From Tetrahymena thermophila SB210 (taxonomy: Eukaryota > Ciliophora > Oligohymenophorea > Hymenostomatida > Tetrahymenidae), in contig NW_002476527.1 in the NCBI RefSeq assembly GCF_000189635.1, forward strand, positions 1-64,000: DNA of 64,000 nucleotides, written 5' to 3'. Below, in pieces: positions 25,725 through 39,589 of the stretch (the stretch's first letter is position 1; every line of letters begins with the position of its first letter). A model generated the notes under the pieces. The model ran no database searches and had not been told where the DNA came from. It saw only the letters and a list, made by a program, of their open reading frames with translations. Made by a program: the position numbers and the translations under genes.

Positions 25725-28691
25725 TATATTTTATTAAGTATTAAGAAATACATATATGTATATAATGTATTTCAATATTTCTAAACTTTTTTGTTTGAAT
25801 ATATACCTTATCTAAATACTATTATTTTTTTTATAAAATTGTAATCAATATTTATGTTATTTTGTTATCTTTAATTTCTTTTAGATTATTATTCTCTTCA
25901 TTCAATATCCCGAAACAAAGATATCTTAAATGGATACCTCATTTTCCTTAATTTTTAATAATTTCATAGTTTTCAAATATCATAAAAAATCAAAAATTAT
26001 GAAAATTTCTTTTAAAAAATTAATAGGTTTCTGCTGTGACCCCCAAAAATTATTATTATGTATTTATATATAATTATTTTAAAGTTTTATTAACAAAATT
26101 TTAGTAAAAATATGTATGAGAGTAAAATTATCCTTAATCACTTTAACTTTAAAAAGATAAAGAAAAGAAAATATATGTCTTTCCTAAATAAATTTAAAGG
26201 TGATTAAATATCAATGAACCTAATTTATTCAACATATATAATGCGATTAGCTCACTTGAATATGATTTAGAAAAGAAAATATAAATTATCTCCTTACCAA
26301 ACTATTATAAATAAACAGTTATTAATAGTATTTAGAAGTTAATATATATATTATATATTTCAAGTAGGAAAAAAGACAAAAGAAAAGATTGATTGGTTGA
26401 TAAAAGTAAATTCTTCTGTTTAAATATTTAAAAAATATTAAATTTTGAATATTTAAGATATAGACAAATGTATGCTTTTATTTTCGTTAAAATCAATATA
26501 AATGAATTAGATGAATAATAAAAATAGCTAATTATTAATTAATGTTATTAGGTATTAAATTTATGAGAAAGTAAATCTATTTGATTTAGAGTTATTAAAA
26601 AGCAAAGTTATTTTGAATAATTTATAAAAAGATATTAATTAGATAGAACTAAAAGGATCTAGCAGTCCAAAACAAGTATACAAATTATAAAAGATACGTG
26701 TGTTATATTAAATTTGATGTTAAATATTAATACTTTTATTTATTAGCCATAAATTTAATTTTGATGAAATGTGTATCTCAGATATTAAAGTAATAACTAT
26801 TAAAATAATAGAAGTTACAATGTTAAAGAATATAAATGAAACATTATTTGTATTATACTACTTTAATCTTTTTAAAAAATACACTTTTTTTATTCTGATT
26901 AGCTGTTGATAGGTAATCAATTAATTGACTGAGTAAGAAATATTAAAAGTCTTAATCTAATTACTAATTTTTGCAATTATATCTTTCTAATAACTGTTCT
27001 TTTCTTTGTTACAATTTTTTTGATGATCAATCTAAACTTCACTTTCAATTCAAATCAAATTGATGGATAATAATAATATCTAAAAATCAATTAAAAATTC
27101 TGCGTGATCAATCAAATTTAGGATTTTCCTTCCTTTATAACCATAATAAAAATATATTGTAATTAATCCCTGCATATAGCATTAATATAAGATACATCTT
27201 AACTTAAAACATTTTATAATTTACATTTAAACTCAGAATCTTAGATAAAAATACTGAATGTACAGTAAAATCTTTAGATTTTGATTTATTGCGTTTTTTA
27301 GTTTAGATTTATCAAAATGTAAAGTTGCCTTGATATATTTATGAAAATAGATTTTAATAACAAGCTAAATACCAAATTAGCTAAAAATAATACACGGAAT
27401 AGAGTTAGATACTAATTTTTATTTAAATAAATTAATAAATAACTAAGAGTGTTAATTTATGGCAAATAAAGTTTTGATCAACTTAATAACTGATAGATTA
27501 AAATAATGTGATTTGAAATAATATATCTTACTATTAATTCAAATAGATTATTTTAAAGCAAATCAAGAGGGTTTATATTTTATGGTAAATATTATGATCT
27601 GTTTTTATTTTAATATTATTCCTTGGCTCACGCATTTATTTAGTATTTTTTTAGTATTTAATCATCCTCCTTCTTTGTTTGCATGAAACGTTTTGATCTT
27701 TGTTCATTTGTTCAGAGAATATTATGATCGAGGAAGTGATAGATAACTAATTAAATTTAGTAAAAAAGTTCTTTTATTCACACCAAACAACTAATACTTC
27801 TTCAGCTTACTATATATTTATTATTTTCCTTCTCTTTGATATATACAAATCAAAAATTTTTAGACTTTATTTAAATTAATTACGAAATAATATTCATGAA
27901 TAATATATCTAAGAATTAATAAGTAATTTGAGATTGCTACCCAGATTTAAGATTTTCCTATTACTAACTAAAGTAAACTTTACTCCTTTCACACATTTTA
28001 AGCAAAACTCAAAAAATTAATTAAATTATACAGTTTAGCTTGCTTATAGCTAATATATAAAATGATTAATAAAGATCTCTATGAGATAGCAATGCAGGCC
28101 ATTTAAAAATGATGATTTATTTATCTATAGACTATATGTTAATATATTCAATTCATTTCAATTAAAAAAAATGTTTTTATTTACATATTTATTTGTGATA
28201 TTTTTTTATTTTATAATCCATTTTAATTATTTAAAACTCTGTAAGCTTCTTAGAATAGAAAAAAAGAACTAATCAAAATTCTTAGTGAGTGTGAATGATG
28301 ATTTAAAAAATGAAATGCTGTTATAATTATTATTAATAGTGTTTAGCTAGTAATTTCATATGTATCAACAAAAACATACTTATTTCTCTAAATTTCATAG
28401 TTTCTAAACTCAAAAGAGCATATTTTCTATTTTAAATAGCTATTAGTTATTGCTAATCTGATTAATTACTATTTATTATTTGTTCCAAAATAATTTGTTA
28501 AAAAAATATCCCATCATTAAAAATTGATGAAAGTTCAGCCTTTATTAAAAATCTTCTAAATTTAATATCAGAATGATATTCTTAAATTTAGAGGTGCTTA
28601 AATTCATAAATTTTTGGTTTGTAGTAATAATAATAATAATAATAATAAAAATAAATTTTTGTTTTAAAAAAAGAAGGAATATTACCTATAA
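25725..28691. other. A-type spacer between genes 2 and 3, no gene seen
   Basis: About 3.0 kb, the fuller partner of 1474-4252. It keeps the stretch at about 25822-26010 that the first spacer lacks. A (TAA)n microsatellite lies at 28625-28648. I see no open frame, RNA gene or mobile element in it. Confidence 0.7.
28625..28648. repeat. (TAA)n microsatellite
   Basis: Eight TAA units about 45 bases before the gene 3 start codon. The matching site before gene 1 has only a few units, so it has changed in length since duplication. Confidence 0.85.
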
Positions 28692-31600
28692 ATGATAATT
28701 AAATAAATAACTGTCAATGTTATTTTGTTTTTAGTAGTTTAACTGAAAGCAAAAGAACTATGTACAGAGATAGAAGGATGTCTAAAGTGTGCTGATAGCA
28801 CTAATAATAATAATAATTAATGCATCTAATGCGATAAGGATTACTTGTTGGATTCTAAAAATAATCTATGCATTTATAATAAATGCAATAATTACTAATT
28901 TTACGATAAGAATTAAGATAACGGTACTTAAGAGAGTGGTTGCTTTGCTATTTGTAACTCTTCTACCTCATAAGATGATAAAACAAACTTGTGCAAAAAA
29001 TAATAAAAATGTAATACATCAAAACTTTCCTAGTAAGTCATTCAACAAAATTAAATGATAATTGATTTCTTTGTTTATCAAAATGATTATTATGTAGCTT
29101 AAAAAGTAGGATATTTGTTTCTTTATAATAGAACTGATATCTCTCTTATAAAAAGCATATAATTCTAAACTAATGACCTTTTCGTGTTTCACTTAAATGG
29201 TATAATTTTCACAAAAAGTGCTGATTATTTATCTGTATGGGATATTAAGAATGACTCAAGAAAATCAATATAATGCAAAGATATGATCTTATTTAATTAT
29301 TTTACTTCAATTTAAAATAGCTATTCTTTAGCTTACAATTTTTAAGCAGAATTTTAGGTATTTTATGATCAAATAAATTAAGTCATTTCTTATTCTGAAC
29401 CTTTTAAAATAAATGTTACTGCCAAATAAATTAAATTGATTGACAAATACATTTTTATCTATGATTTAAGTAAAATCTATGTTTATTTAATAGTAATAAA
29501 TTAAGATGTAAATGGTCGCTTAATGTTATAGATAGAAACCACTTATTTAATTTAAGTTTTGTAATTAAGTAGTATTTTTGATGTTCACGCAACATCTTAG
29601 AATGGAATATACATTTCATGTTTGGATGATTCAGCAATTAAAATAGATTTAAATAATTATTCATCTAGTAAAATAGTTTTACCTTTGAAAAATGATGAAA
29701 AAATTAATAAAAGTAAAGTATTTTAAGTTTTAGATAATGATTTGAACTAATAATATTTGTTAACTTAAACTAATTATAAATTTATTTATACTAATTTATT
29801 AACAAAATCTGCTAATACATTAGCTCTTGACACTCATTAAATTACAGACTTTGAAATTTTCAATTTATGGGGAAAAGAAAATTGTATGATAGTGCTTTAT
29901 AATTAAGTAGAATTATAATTTTATTACTTAGACTTATTTTTAAAATTTATTTTATCAAATTAAAATTATCTGTTAAACTATGATGCGAAAAGTCTGTACA
30001 AAATAAAATATAAAAATTAAAGCTCTACCTAAAAAGAACTTGCTTATGAGATGGCTATTTTAAATTCTGATTCAATTTAAATAATGAAATAAGGTAGTAT
30101 ATAATAATAAGAAACAAAGTTAATATAACTCTAAGTAATTTCAAATCTTTATTCTTCTTTTCCTGTCACATAATATATTGAAAAACACGCCTATCTTACT
30201 TAATAATAATAAATTATAAGCTACTATCCATATCTTATTGTTAAAGTCCAAATGTAAAAAGAAATCACATTTTACGATGTATCAAATGAAAATAGCACCA
30301 AATTACAAAAATAAATAAAATTAAAAGGTGATATAAAAAGCATTAAAAAAATGTTTAATAATAAATTAATTGCTTTAAGTTCAGAAAAAATTATAATTAT
30401 AGATGTTTTTACCAAAAAAATATAAGAGATAATATGCTAACAATGCGAAATGGACACTAATGATGATAAATTTATAGTTTATTAATAAGGGTAAGTAAGA
30501 CTTTATTCTTCAGAACTGAATTTGTTAATGATGGGCACAGTATATAATTTAGAAAATTTGATAATCTATTTGAGTTAGGATTTAAAATTTATTTTATTAA
30601 ATAAAACTCATTCAATAAATTTCTTGTATTAAATAAATTTATAAGATAAAAAAATTGAATTATTAAATCTAATAACTGATTAATTATTGAACATTGTATT
30701 TCAAAAAACATTTTCTACTTTTGAAGATGAAATTAATAATAAGTGTACTTTAGAATAAATGCTAGCTGTCGATGATCACTAAAATATTTTTAAAATATAT
30801 AACTCAAATTTTTCTTTGATTTATTAGATAGATTCATTACCAATATCGAATATTAGTTTTTTTGATCGAGTTATGAATGAAGATAATATTTATGTTGTAT
30901 AAGGATAGGGAGGTTTAGTTATATTAGACATCTCATAAAATACTTAAACTTTTATCAAATCCAAGTTCAATGTTGGTAGACTTATAAAAAAAGTAAATTT
31001 AAAGAACTAAACATATTATTCGACCTATTTATATGATTAACAATCATTTTATGAATACTTTATTGACCTTTAAAATTAAAAAATTTCAATTATTGGAATA
31101 GATTATTATTATTAAGCTGAAAAATTTTAATAAATTTTTTAGCCATTTAAAAATTTTAAAAACTATTACAATACATCAGTGTTTTACTTTGATAACATTG
31201 AATTCATACTACATTCAGCCTAAATTTAAAATAACAGATACTCTAAGTTTTAAATTGGTAGTTTGCAAATAGATTATTATATTTCAGTTTTAGTAAGTAC
31301 TAGATTTGGAAAATATTTTATTAAGGTAGATAGTTCAATGTATACTTTAGACTTATTCAATCATAAAATTTTAGATATTTTTACTCCGGAAGATAACCTA
31401 AATAATATTAAACTATTTGATGAATTATTAATTATATCAGTATAAGATTAAAATTCGTTTATTGTGAATCTATTAACTAATCAAAAGTATATTATTTAAG
31501 AATCAATTGACTATATAACATACTTGTATGATTATGATTAAAAACTTCTTTATATAATTGGAACTGGGATCAGTGCTGTTGATGCTTAGTTTAAATATTA

Positions 31601-34600
31601 AAAGCTTGTCTCTGGACTAGTATATGACTATTTTTATGGATGCTAAAATTCATAACAAAAAATAGTGTGTATACTCAATTATATGAAAAACTATATTGTT
31701 TTTGTATATGATAAATTTAAAAAAAATTATAATCAATTTAAGATTTAATATGATAATAGTGATTTAATAATTGATGAAATATACTAAAAAATATTTATTT
31801 TTAGTAGATCAGTTTCAATTTTTATCTATAGCTATGATGGAATTTTGGTTAAAACAATTGAAGAAATTTAAGAAAATTGCCTTCTTTATTCGTAAAACTA
31901 TTTCTGCTGGTTCGGCGAGTGTAAATAATTTTATTATATTTTTAATTTAATTTAAGTTTTATTTTCAAACCCAGACAAATTTCTCTTTAAATTTGTTAGT
32001 TATTCATTCTGTTTATGCCTAAAAACATCAATAATATAATTTAAAAAATAAGAATTAATAGAAAAAAGGAAAATTTTATGAGATAGATAGCTAACTTACT
32101 ATTAATTATCTTCATACAAAGAAATATTTCAAAAAATTATTTATTATATGATATAATTAATTAATATAGTTTATTTTATTCTATTGTTGATTTTTTTTTA
32201 ATAGCATTTATTTTACCTAATAAAATTTAATTTAATTTAAAAATTAGATGTCTTTTTAATAGACCGTGCAAACTTTAATGTTATCAAAATTAATCTTGGA
32301 AATGGTAATGGATTTGTTGGATAATTACTTTACATAGATAAGCTAAATTACATATTATTTAACACATAGAATAACAGTGATTAAATATTCTAATTTGATG
32401 TTTCTACTTAAAAAGTTATTTAAACTTTTTCTGCAAATTCATAACGAATAGTTCAAGTATCATATTATGAAAGCTCTATCAGGTATTTTATGTTTTTAGA
32501 TTAATAAGGTACATTATATTTATCATCCTTAGATCCTAAACTTTAATATCAGAGCCTTGTTGGAATTAGTGAACTTGCTGATATGAAAGAATAAGTCAGC
32601 TATTTTGATTACTATGAAAACACAAATGATGTCTTTATTTATACTAATAATTCAGTATATAAATTTGATTATAACGTTTTGGGAAATTAGTATGAGCCTA
32701 TACTTAATGAGCCATAAAGTTTGTTTGCTTAAATATCTATTAATGGCATACAGACTGATTATCTTATTGTTCATAAATATAATATACTCTAAAGATATAC
32801 TTAATATAAAATAAAATTTGAATTGGCATTAAACAAAGAATCTTAAATAACAGAAATAAAATACAATCAAAGTAAAGATGTCCTAATGCTTGGCTTATCA
32901 GATTCTATTTTATTCTATTAAAAATATTAATAAACTAAAAATAATAATCTACATTCTAATCTTTAAAAGCTGGAAATTAATTAATTTTAATAGTTTATAA
33001 CAGACAGTGTTGTTATTACTTGCAATTCACAAATTTTACATTTAAATATTGAAAAAGGAATTATTATTAAAGAAATTTAATATAATTCAACATAATTTGT
33101 GACTTCCTTTACATTTAATAACAATAAAGATTTAATTTTGATAGGATTTAACGATGGTTAAATACTTTAGTATAACTTAACTAGTTAAATATATTATTTA
33201 TATAACACAACTTAATAGGGTAAAATATAGGCTTCAATAATTAAAATTTAACTATTTGAAAGCTCAGATAAATAAAATTATGCATATGCTATTTCAAATG
33301 GAGCTCTCCTTCTTAAAATTGACATACTGAATATAAATATTATTTCATAAACAGACTTAAGATCTCTAGTCAACGAAGATCCTAATATTACATTGGCTCA
33401 TTTTTTGATTGATTTAACCTATCAAAGATATATCTTTAGTTTTATTGGATAGAAAATAGCTTATATTTGGAATTACTCCAATAATTAACAAGAAGTAAAA
33501 TTATTTTTACCTAAAATAAAAATGAATGCCTTAAACATAGAATAAAAATTTCTCTTTGCCTAGTTTTCATATTAAATAAGTATCTTTTTCCTTGACACTA
33601 AAATTGAGTTATTTACAGTAATTCAAAAAGATTTTATTACAGACAGAATAAATTTCTATAAATTAATTACAAATAATGTTATAGCTATTTTTTTCGTTGA
33701 TAAATTTGAGCTCTTCATATTTAATGGAACTAAATTTAATATGGTAGTTCAGTAAAGATATGGTTATCCTCAAATGCTAAGCTATAAATTTGATCCTCAA
33801 AGTAATTTACTAAATATAGTAGGATTGCATACAACTGGAGTATTTGAAAATAATTACAATATAGATATTTATGATAAACAATCAATATATGGATGCTCTG
33901 CTTTGATTTCAACTTAAGATTATTAATTTATTAAATAAGAAATTGTTTCAGTTTCTCCCAAATAAGTTTAGACCTTATCAGTCAATGGAATTTCTTTAAT
34001 AGATTAATAAAATTGGTAAAGTTAAATCTATTTATAAATTTCTAGCTCTAAAATATCAAATGTTTTTCAATAAATTTCAGAACTCAAAAATAATTAATTT
34101 ATATTATCGCCTTACAAAATATAAGATAATAGCATAGCTCTTTAAAATGATACCTTTTAAAACCTTGGCCAAGAAATTCTACAGCTTAATAATTTCAATT
34201 TCGACTTTTAAAATAATAGAAATTTATTTATCAACATCACTCAAAATACATTTACCAAACAAATTATCTTTTAGAATATAACAATCAGTTTAAAATCATT
34301 TGGTACCAACTAAATATATATTTCAAACATAGAAAAAGTAGTCTTCTAAGATATCAAAATATCTTATCTTGACCTATCAATATAAAATGATTTAAATTCT
34401 TTGATCTTTTTCTATAATGTGTCACAAGTATTTATTTACAATCTTGATGTCTCATACAATCGTTTTTATTAGATTTCTTAGTTCCCAATATTTTAATTTT
34501 AATTAATAAAAAATATTCTCATAAAAGGAGTAAATGCAACAAATAACATTAATCTAATTAGTTTAATGAGTTTTTCTCAAATCCAAAATTTAACAATCAT

Positions 34601-37600
34601 AAATTTAAAAATAAATGATAATATTAAAAACAACTAAATTGACTAATTTAATGGAATCATTTCCTTTTATGGTTGTTAAAATACAACGATTGTTAACTGC
34701 TTATTTTAATCTAATAATCAACTTCTTCTTATTTATACTACAAAATATTATAATTTTGAAAACCAACAAATAGAATTAAAAGATGATGTATTGCTTTTTG
34801 AAAATTTTATCATCAAAAAAAATATATTTTTGAAGAGTAAAATAGTGCTGATTTAAAGTTCATATGTTAAATTTAATAATTTTACTTCAAGTGATAATGA
34901 AGGTAATCTTTTTCTTGGGTAATCTTAAACAGTTTTAATATAAAAAAGCAATTTTAATGCTAATAAAGCATAAAATGGAGGAGCTATTTAATTTTTAGCT
35001 ATCCAGACAAAAATTTAATTTTAAGAATCTAAATTTTAATAAAACTCTGCTTTGAGCAGTGGAGGGGCTCTATATTTTGAGAATATAATTAAATGTTAAG
35101 TAATATTTGACAAGGATACAATCATTTAATTCAATAGAGCCTTGATTGGAGGAGGATTAAGGATTGTTTAGACTGATTAAAATAAACTATAATTACCTCT
35201 TTTCTTCCCATTTTCAGATAATGTGCTTGAAAATATAGCAGAAATATATGGAAACGATAGTGCATCATATCTCTAAAATATCATTATTAAAAATAATAAT
35301 TAAATTGATGAATATTAATTTGTATTTTACAAAAGCTTAATAAATGCCCCAAAAAACTTTTAGAGCGATTATTAAAGATATGCTGAAATTCAATAATTTA
35401 GAAGTGGTGGCCTTATTGATTTCAGAATATATATTGTTGATGAGTAAAATAGATATTTAAGCTTCTCAAAAGATAAGCTAAAATAAGGCAATTATCCAGA
35501 AGATATAGATTTCGAGCTTAGAAATTTGTAAATTTCAATAATTTAACTAGATTCTAATAAAAATTTAATAAATGGATAGCAAATTATTGATTTTAATCAG
35601 TATGATTCTGTATACTAAGCATTCTAATTCAATAACTTGCAAATATTAGGATTTATTAATTCCGTACAATATTTTTCAATAAATTCTACAATTTATAGAA
35701 ACTCTGTTAATAAATTACCAGTTCTTTTATCAATAGAATTCAGAAATTGCTAAATAGGGGAGATAATTCAAAATATAAATGCCTTGCAAATATGTAATCA
35801 GTGCTTGAATGGTACTTACCAGCTGAGTGACCCATAAACACTTTATCAATAATCTTTAAAAGAAAAGAAAGATAATAATCGATGCTTAAATTGTCCTGAG
35901 TCTGCATTAATGTGCTAAGGAAGTACTATAAAATTAAAAAATGGATACTGGAGGAAAAGCTATATTACAGATGAGATTATAGCATGTAATTCAATGATAA
36001 ACTCATGCTAAGCTGAAAATCCTAATAGCATTAATTACTGCTCAGAAGGTTACATAGGCCCTGTTTGCGAGTAATGTGATATTTTAGGTGATGTATGGAA
36101 AGGCTCTCGCTATTCAGAGTTTCTTTCAAAAGGAATTTGTGAAAAATGTGGAGAAGATTCAAAATTATGGATTTATTAAATTTTAAAAATAATAATTTTA
36201 GAACTTTATTTCATATATGTTTTAGGAGTTTTCATCTAAAAATTTAAATACTCATAAACTTGCTACTATCTGAGAATATTGAAGATCCTACCAATTAGTA
36301 GTAATAGCATAAAGGACTACTCAGGATTCTATATTAAAATTATTCTTAACTATTATCAGTTATCTGCACTTTTAATAGCATAACCAAAGGTGATTTCAAT
36401 TCATCTTAATTGGCTTAATAACATAATTGGGTCTGGTGGTGTATAAGTTTCATTAGGATCAAGCTGTCTTGCTAGTGAAAAAACTATTAGATAGATAGGT
36501 ACAATTCTCTTTTAGANNNNNNNNNNNNNNNNNNNNNNNNNNNNNNNNNNNNNNNNNNNNNNNNNNNNNNNNNNNNNNNNNNNNNNNNNNNNNNNNNNNN
36601 NNNNNNNNNNNNNNNNTCTTTTAGACTTAAATTTAATTTTTTGTACCTATAGTAGCACTTGCTCTTATTCCCATAACTCTATATTATTATAAAGATTTTA
36701 CCAAAGAAAAGCTAAGACCATACCACGGTTATTTACTTTTTCATATAGTTTTTATATTTTTCTAAATTAGCTAGATATCATATTTTACAAAAGCACTTAC
36801 TTGTAAACAAGTAGGAAATTCACTTTACAACCCAATAGACTTATAAATTGACTGTTATGATCTTGATGTAGTTAAATATTTATATCCTTTCTCTGTGATG
36901 GTATTATGTTTTTGGACTCTCCTTCCATTAGTATTTCTGAGGCTGTTAAATTTAAGAAAGCAAAAATTAGATTAATGTTTGAATAAATATAAGTATGGAT
37001 ATTATTATGGAGAATTAAAGCATCAGCATTACTATTGGGAATTTGTTAGAATTTATTTGAAAATTGCTATAATTTATATATAAATCCTATTATAAAATAG
37101 TAACTATATTGTTGCCACCCTTACAATTACAATTCTTTTAGGCTATTACATTAAAATAATATCACAAAATAATCCTTTTATTTCGAATAACATACAGAAA
37201 TGTGAAATAGTAGCTCTCTCTTTTATTATTTTAAAAATGTATATATAGTTGGTATAAATATAAAATCTACAAATTTAAATCTATACTGAAGTAGCTCAAA
37301 TCATCATAGATTATTTATTCTTTTTTTGTTTCTTAATGATTGTGATAGGAATTATGATTTGCAACTCGTAGAATAAATTTGTAATTTTTATAAAAAACTA
37401 GCTGTTAAAATTTATGCCTTTGAAATTCAAATAATTAATTAATGCTGATAAGGTTTCATTTTAAGCTTATTTAAAATGGAAATCTGTGTATAAAAAATTA
37501 AAAAAAAATAATTAATTCATGAAAACAATCAAGAAATATTAAAAAAATTAAGAGAAATAATTCAAATAAATAAAAACTAATTTAAAGATACCAAATTAGT

Positions 37601-37713
37601 CAAAAACCTATAAAAAGATAGCTTAATTATAAAATTAAATATTAAATAATGGAGATTGTTAAATCTTATTTACAAGGCTTTAAGGTTTGGAGTCTCATCA
37701 GGCATTCATATGA
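28692..37713 (+). CDS. Giant multi-domain surface protein, type A, copy 3 (interrupted by assembly gap)
   Basis: Exons 28692-31920 and 32248-37713. About 2,861 residues if the 100 N and a nine-base duplication are removed, which also restores the frame. Signal peptide MIIKQITVNVILFLVVQ; Cys head with CTEIEGCLKC and a short Asn run that gene 1 lacks; WD-like YLSVWDIKND near 180; beta-helix NGGAI and SSGGAL near 1985-2025; Cys stalk with the complete CEQCD; membrane helices from about 2383. The tail ends LESHQAFI before TGA as in gene 1. It is mostly gene-1-like, but two tracts differ: about 34740-35700 shares variants with gene 4, and about 36690-36930 shares variants with gene 2 and copy 0. 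The frame across the T-run region where gene 1 slips is open here, so this copy is the best type A reference. Confidence 0.88.
31921..32247 (+). other. Phase-1 intron of gene 3
   Basis: The 327-base intron runs from GTAAATAATT to AAAATTAG and rejoins as T|AT GTC TTT TTA ATA GAC. The first full codon of exon 2 is GTC, so exon 2 cannot start its own protein here. This supports one spliced gene. Confidence 0.82.
36517..36616. other. Assembly gap of exactly 100 N
   Basis: A round-number placeholder. The base run before it ends TCTTTTAGA and the run after it starts TCTTTTAGA, and gene 1 has this nine-mer once in the same place. The true gap is therefore probably zero or negative in length. Confidence 0.9.
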
Positions 37714-38766
37714 GATATATTTTATTAAATAAGATAAAGTATTTTATGTAGTATGAAGAAATGGTTATATGTTATGTAATTCAATATTTATAAACACTTT
37801 TTGAAAGATCTACATAATTTTTTACTAAATTCAAGAATTAAAATATGATGAAGCAGATATTTTGATATTTTAATCTCTTAATTAGCTTTTATGTAAAATA
37901 TTAAAAATTAACAAAAAATTTATGAAAAATGTAGCAAAAGAACTAATTTAAAATTATGCAATTATATAATTTTTAAATTAAAAAAATCTAACTTGAATTT
38001 TAAAAAACAATTAATATTTTCAAATTATAAAATAAAAAAGAAATAAATAATTTAAGAAACTTTTTAGATCAGTTATTATTTTATTATAAATAAAACCTTC
38101 TTTTTGTCTTGAATATGACTATTGTAGAATAATTATTTTACCATTAGGAAGTATGTATTTAATAGAATGATAAATAATTTTTTATAAATTAAAAGAAAAT
38201 TAAAAATTAATAAAAAAACATATCCTTCAATCTGAATAAATAAACAAAAAAAATTTTAATTAAAGATTTAATTTTTTGATGAATAAATAATCTAAATTCT
38301 AATTCAAACGTTTAATCTTGAGTTAACAATTTTTTTCACACTTTTAAATTAATTAGGAATTTAATTCAAGATTAATCTTTGATTAAACATGTTTTATTTA
38401 TTTTTTTCTTCAATCAGGTTAAAAATCTGTTTCAAAGCAAATTTTTATTTGATTTAAATTTTATTTTATTTAATTAAGTAATATTTATTGTTCTACTAAA
38501 TATTTATTTCGTACTAGCAAAATAATTATTGGACAATAGCTAAATTTATTTTTGAAAAACATTTTTAGATATAATAGATGAAATTAAATTAAAATCTATA
38601 GCTATGGTGGAATTTAGAAAAAAACAATTGAAGAAAATTAATTATAATGTTATCTTTATTTATAAAAATTAAGTTCATTTATAGTTTATAAATAAAGAAA
38701 TAAAATAAATTAATTTTTAATTTAAGTTGCATTTTTAAATAAATTCATGCAAATTTCTACTTAAAT

Positions 38767-38894
38767 TACCGTAATATCTCATTATCTCGGCAATTCGGCT
38801 TTCGGCATTTTTAAAATGCCGAGAGCCGAAATTTTTGAAAAATTGAGCATAATTCGGCAATTCGGCTCGGCAGGGTAAACGGGATATTACGGTA
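38767..38894. mobile_element. TA-flanked MITE with 14-bp inverted ends
   Basis: 128 bp counting one TA at each end. The left end is TACCGTAATATCTC and the right end GGGATATTACGGTA, giving inverted repeats with one mismatch. The body is strikingly GC-rich for this genome, with CGGCAATTCGGCT twice and the internal hairpin CGGCATTTT/AAAATGCCG. The related spacer near 14041-14055 reads AAATTAGTTAG where this one reads AAAT-element-GTTAG, so the empty site is visible and the target was TA, as for Tc1/mariner elements. It has no coding capacity and needs a transposase from elsewhere. Confidence 0.85.
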
Positions 38895-38920
38895 GTTAGT
38901 TTTTTATTCAAAAATTATTG

Positions 38921-38945
38921 TTATTTATTTATTTATTTATTTATT
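38921..38945. repeat. (TTTA)n microsatellite
   Basis: About six tetranucleotide units shortly after the MITE. The matching place in the first B spacer has about two. Confidence 0.8.
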
Positions 38946-39589
38946 CCTAAAAATATCAATTATGTAAATATGAAGAGGAAATATTTTAATTACCAAATGA
39001 GTAAAAATCATATAAGACACTAAAAAGTTTAATATTTATAAATTGTGGAATAAAATTAATAAAAATATCGAATTCTATTTAAAATAGAAAGAATGTTTTT
39101 GATAAAAAATAACAAGCCTAGATTTGAGATAAACTTTTCTAAATCTGCTCTTATAAATTATTAAAGCTGATCATCTTTAAAATTTTTAAATATATTTTGT
39201 TTGTTTTTTATATCAAAAAATAAAAAATTTTATTCAAATGATGATGATTGAATTAATTTGATTTATGTTGTAAAGAATTCATTTAAATTTTTTATATAAA
39301 TATTATGATTAGTAAATTTCCTTATTAATTCCCTTCGAAAGTAGACCATTAAAAATACTTTATCTATTTACAGCAAATAAATTAGTATTCTAAGCCAAAA
39401 AATATTTAGACATTTGCAAATTAATTTTGACCCTGAAATAAAAATTCTAAAATGAGTGAATTCTAAAAAAATTGTTTGAATACATTTAACCAATATTGAA
39501 TATTGAATTAAAGATTGAAGTTTTTGGAATATAATAAAAAATGTGAATTTATTTTACATTTAAAAATACTTGTAAGCTCGCTTATTTTT

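Larger units (their letters stand above)
38550..38960 (+). pseudogene. Relic of exon 1 end and intron, split by a MITE
   Basis: Same relic as 13836-14125: AAAATCTATAGCTATGGTGG, AAACAATTGAAG, TTTATAAATAAAGAAATAAA and CCTAAAAATATCAATTATG in the order seen in genes 2-5. GGTGGAATT here is closer to the live genes (GATGGAATT) than the first relic. The MITE interrupts the intron part. Confidence 0.68.

Noticed and set aside
28789-29058. Plus-strand standard-code frames at 28789-29058, 31263-31445, 32605-32814 and 8085-8297
   Set aside because: They are out-of-frame shadows or short pieces of the large genes between reassigned TAA/TAG codons.
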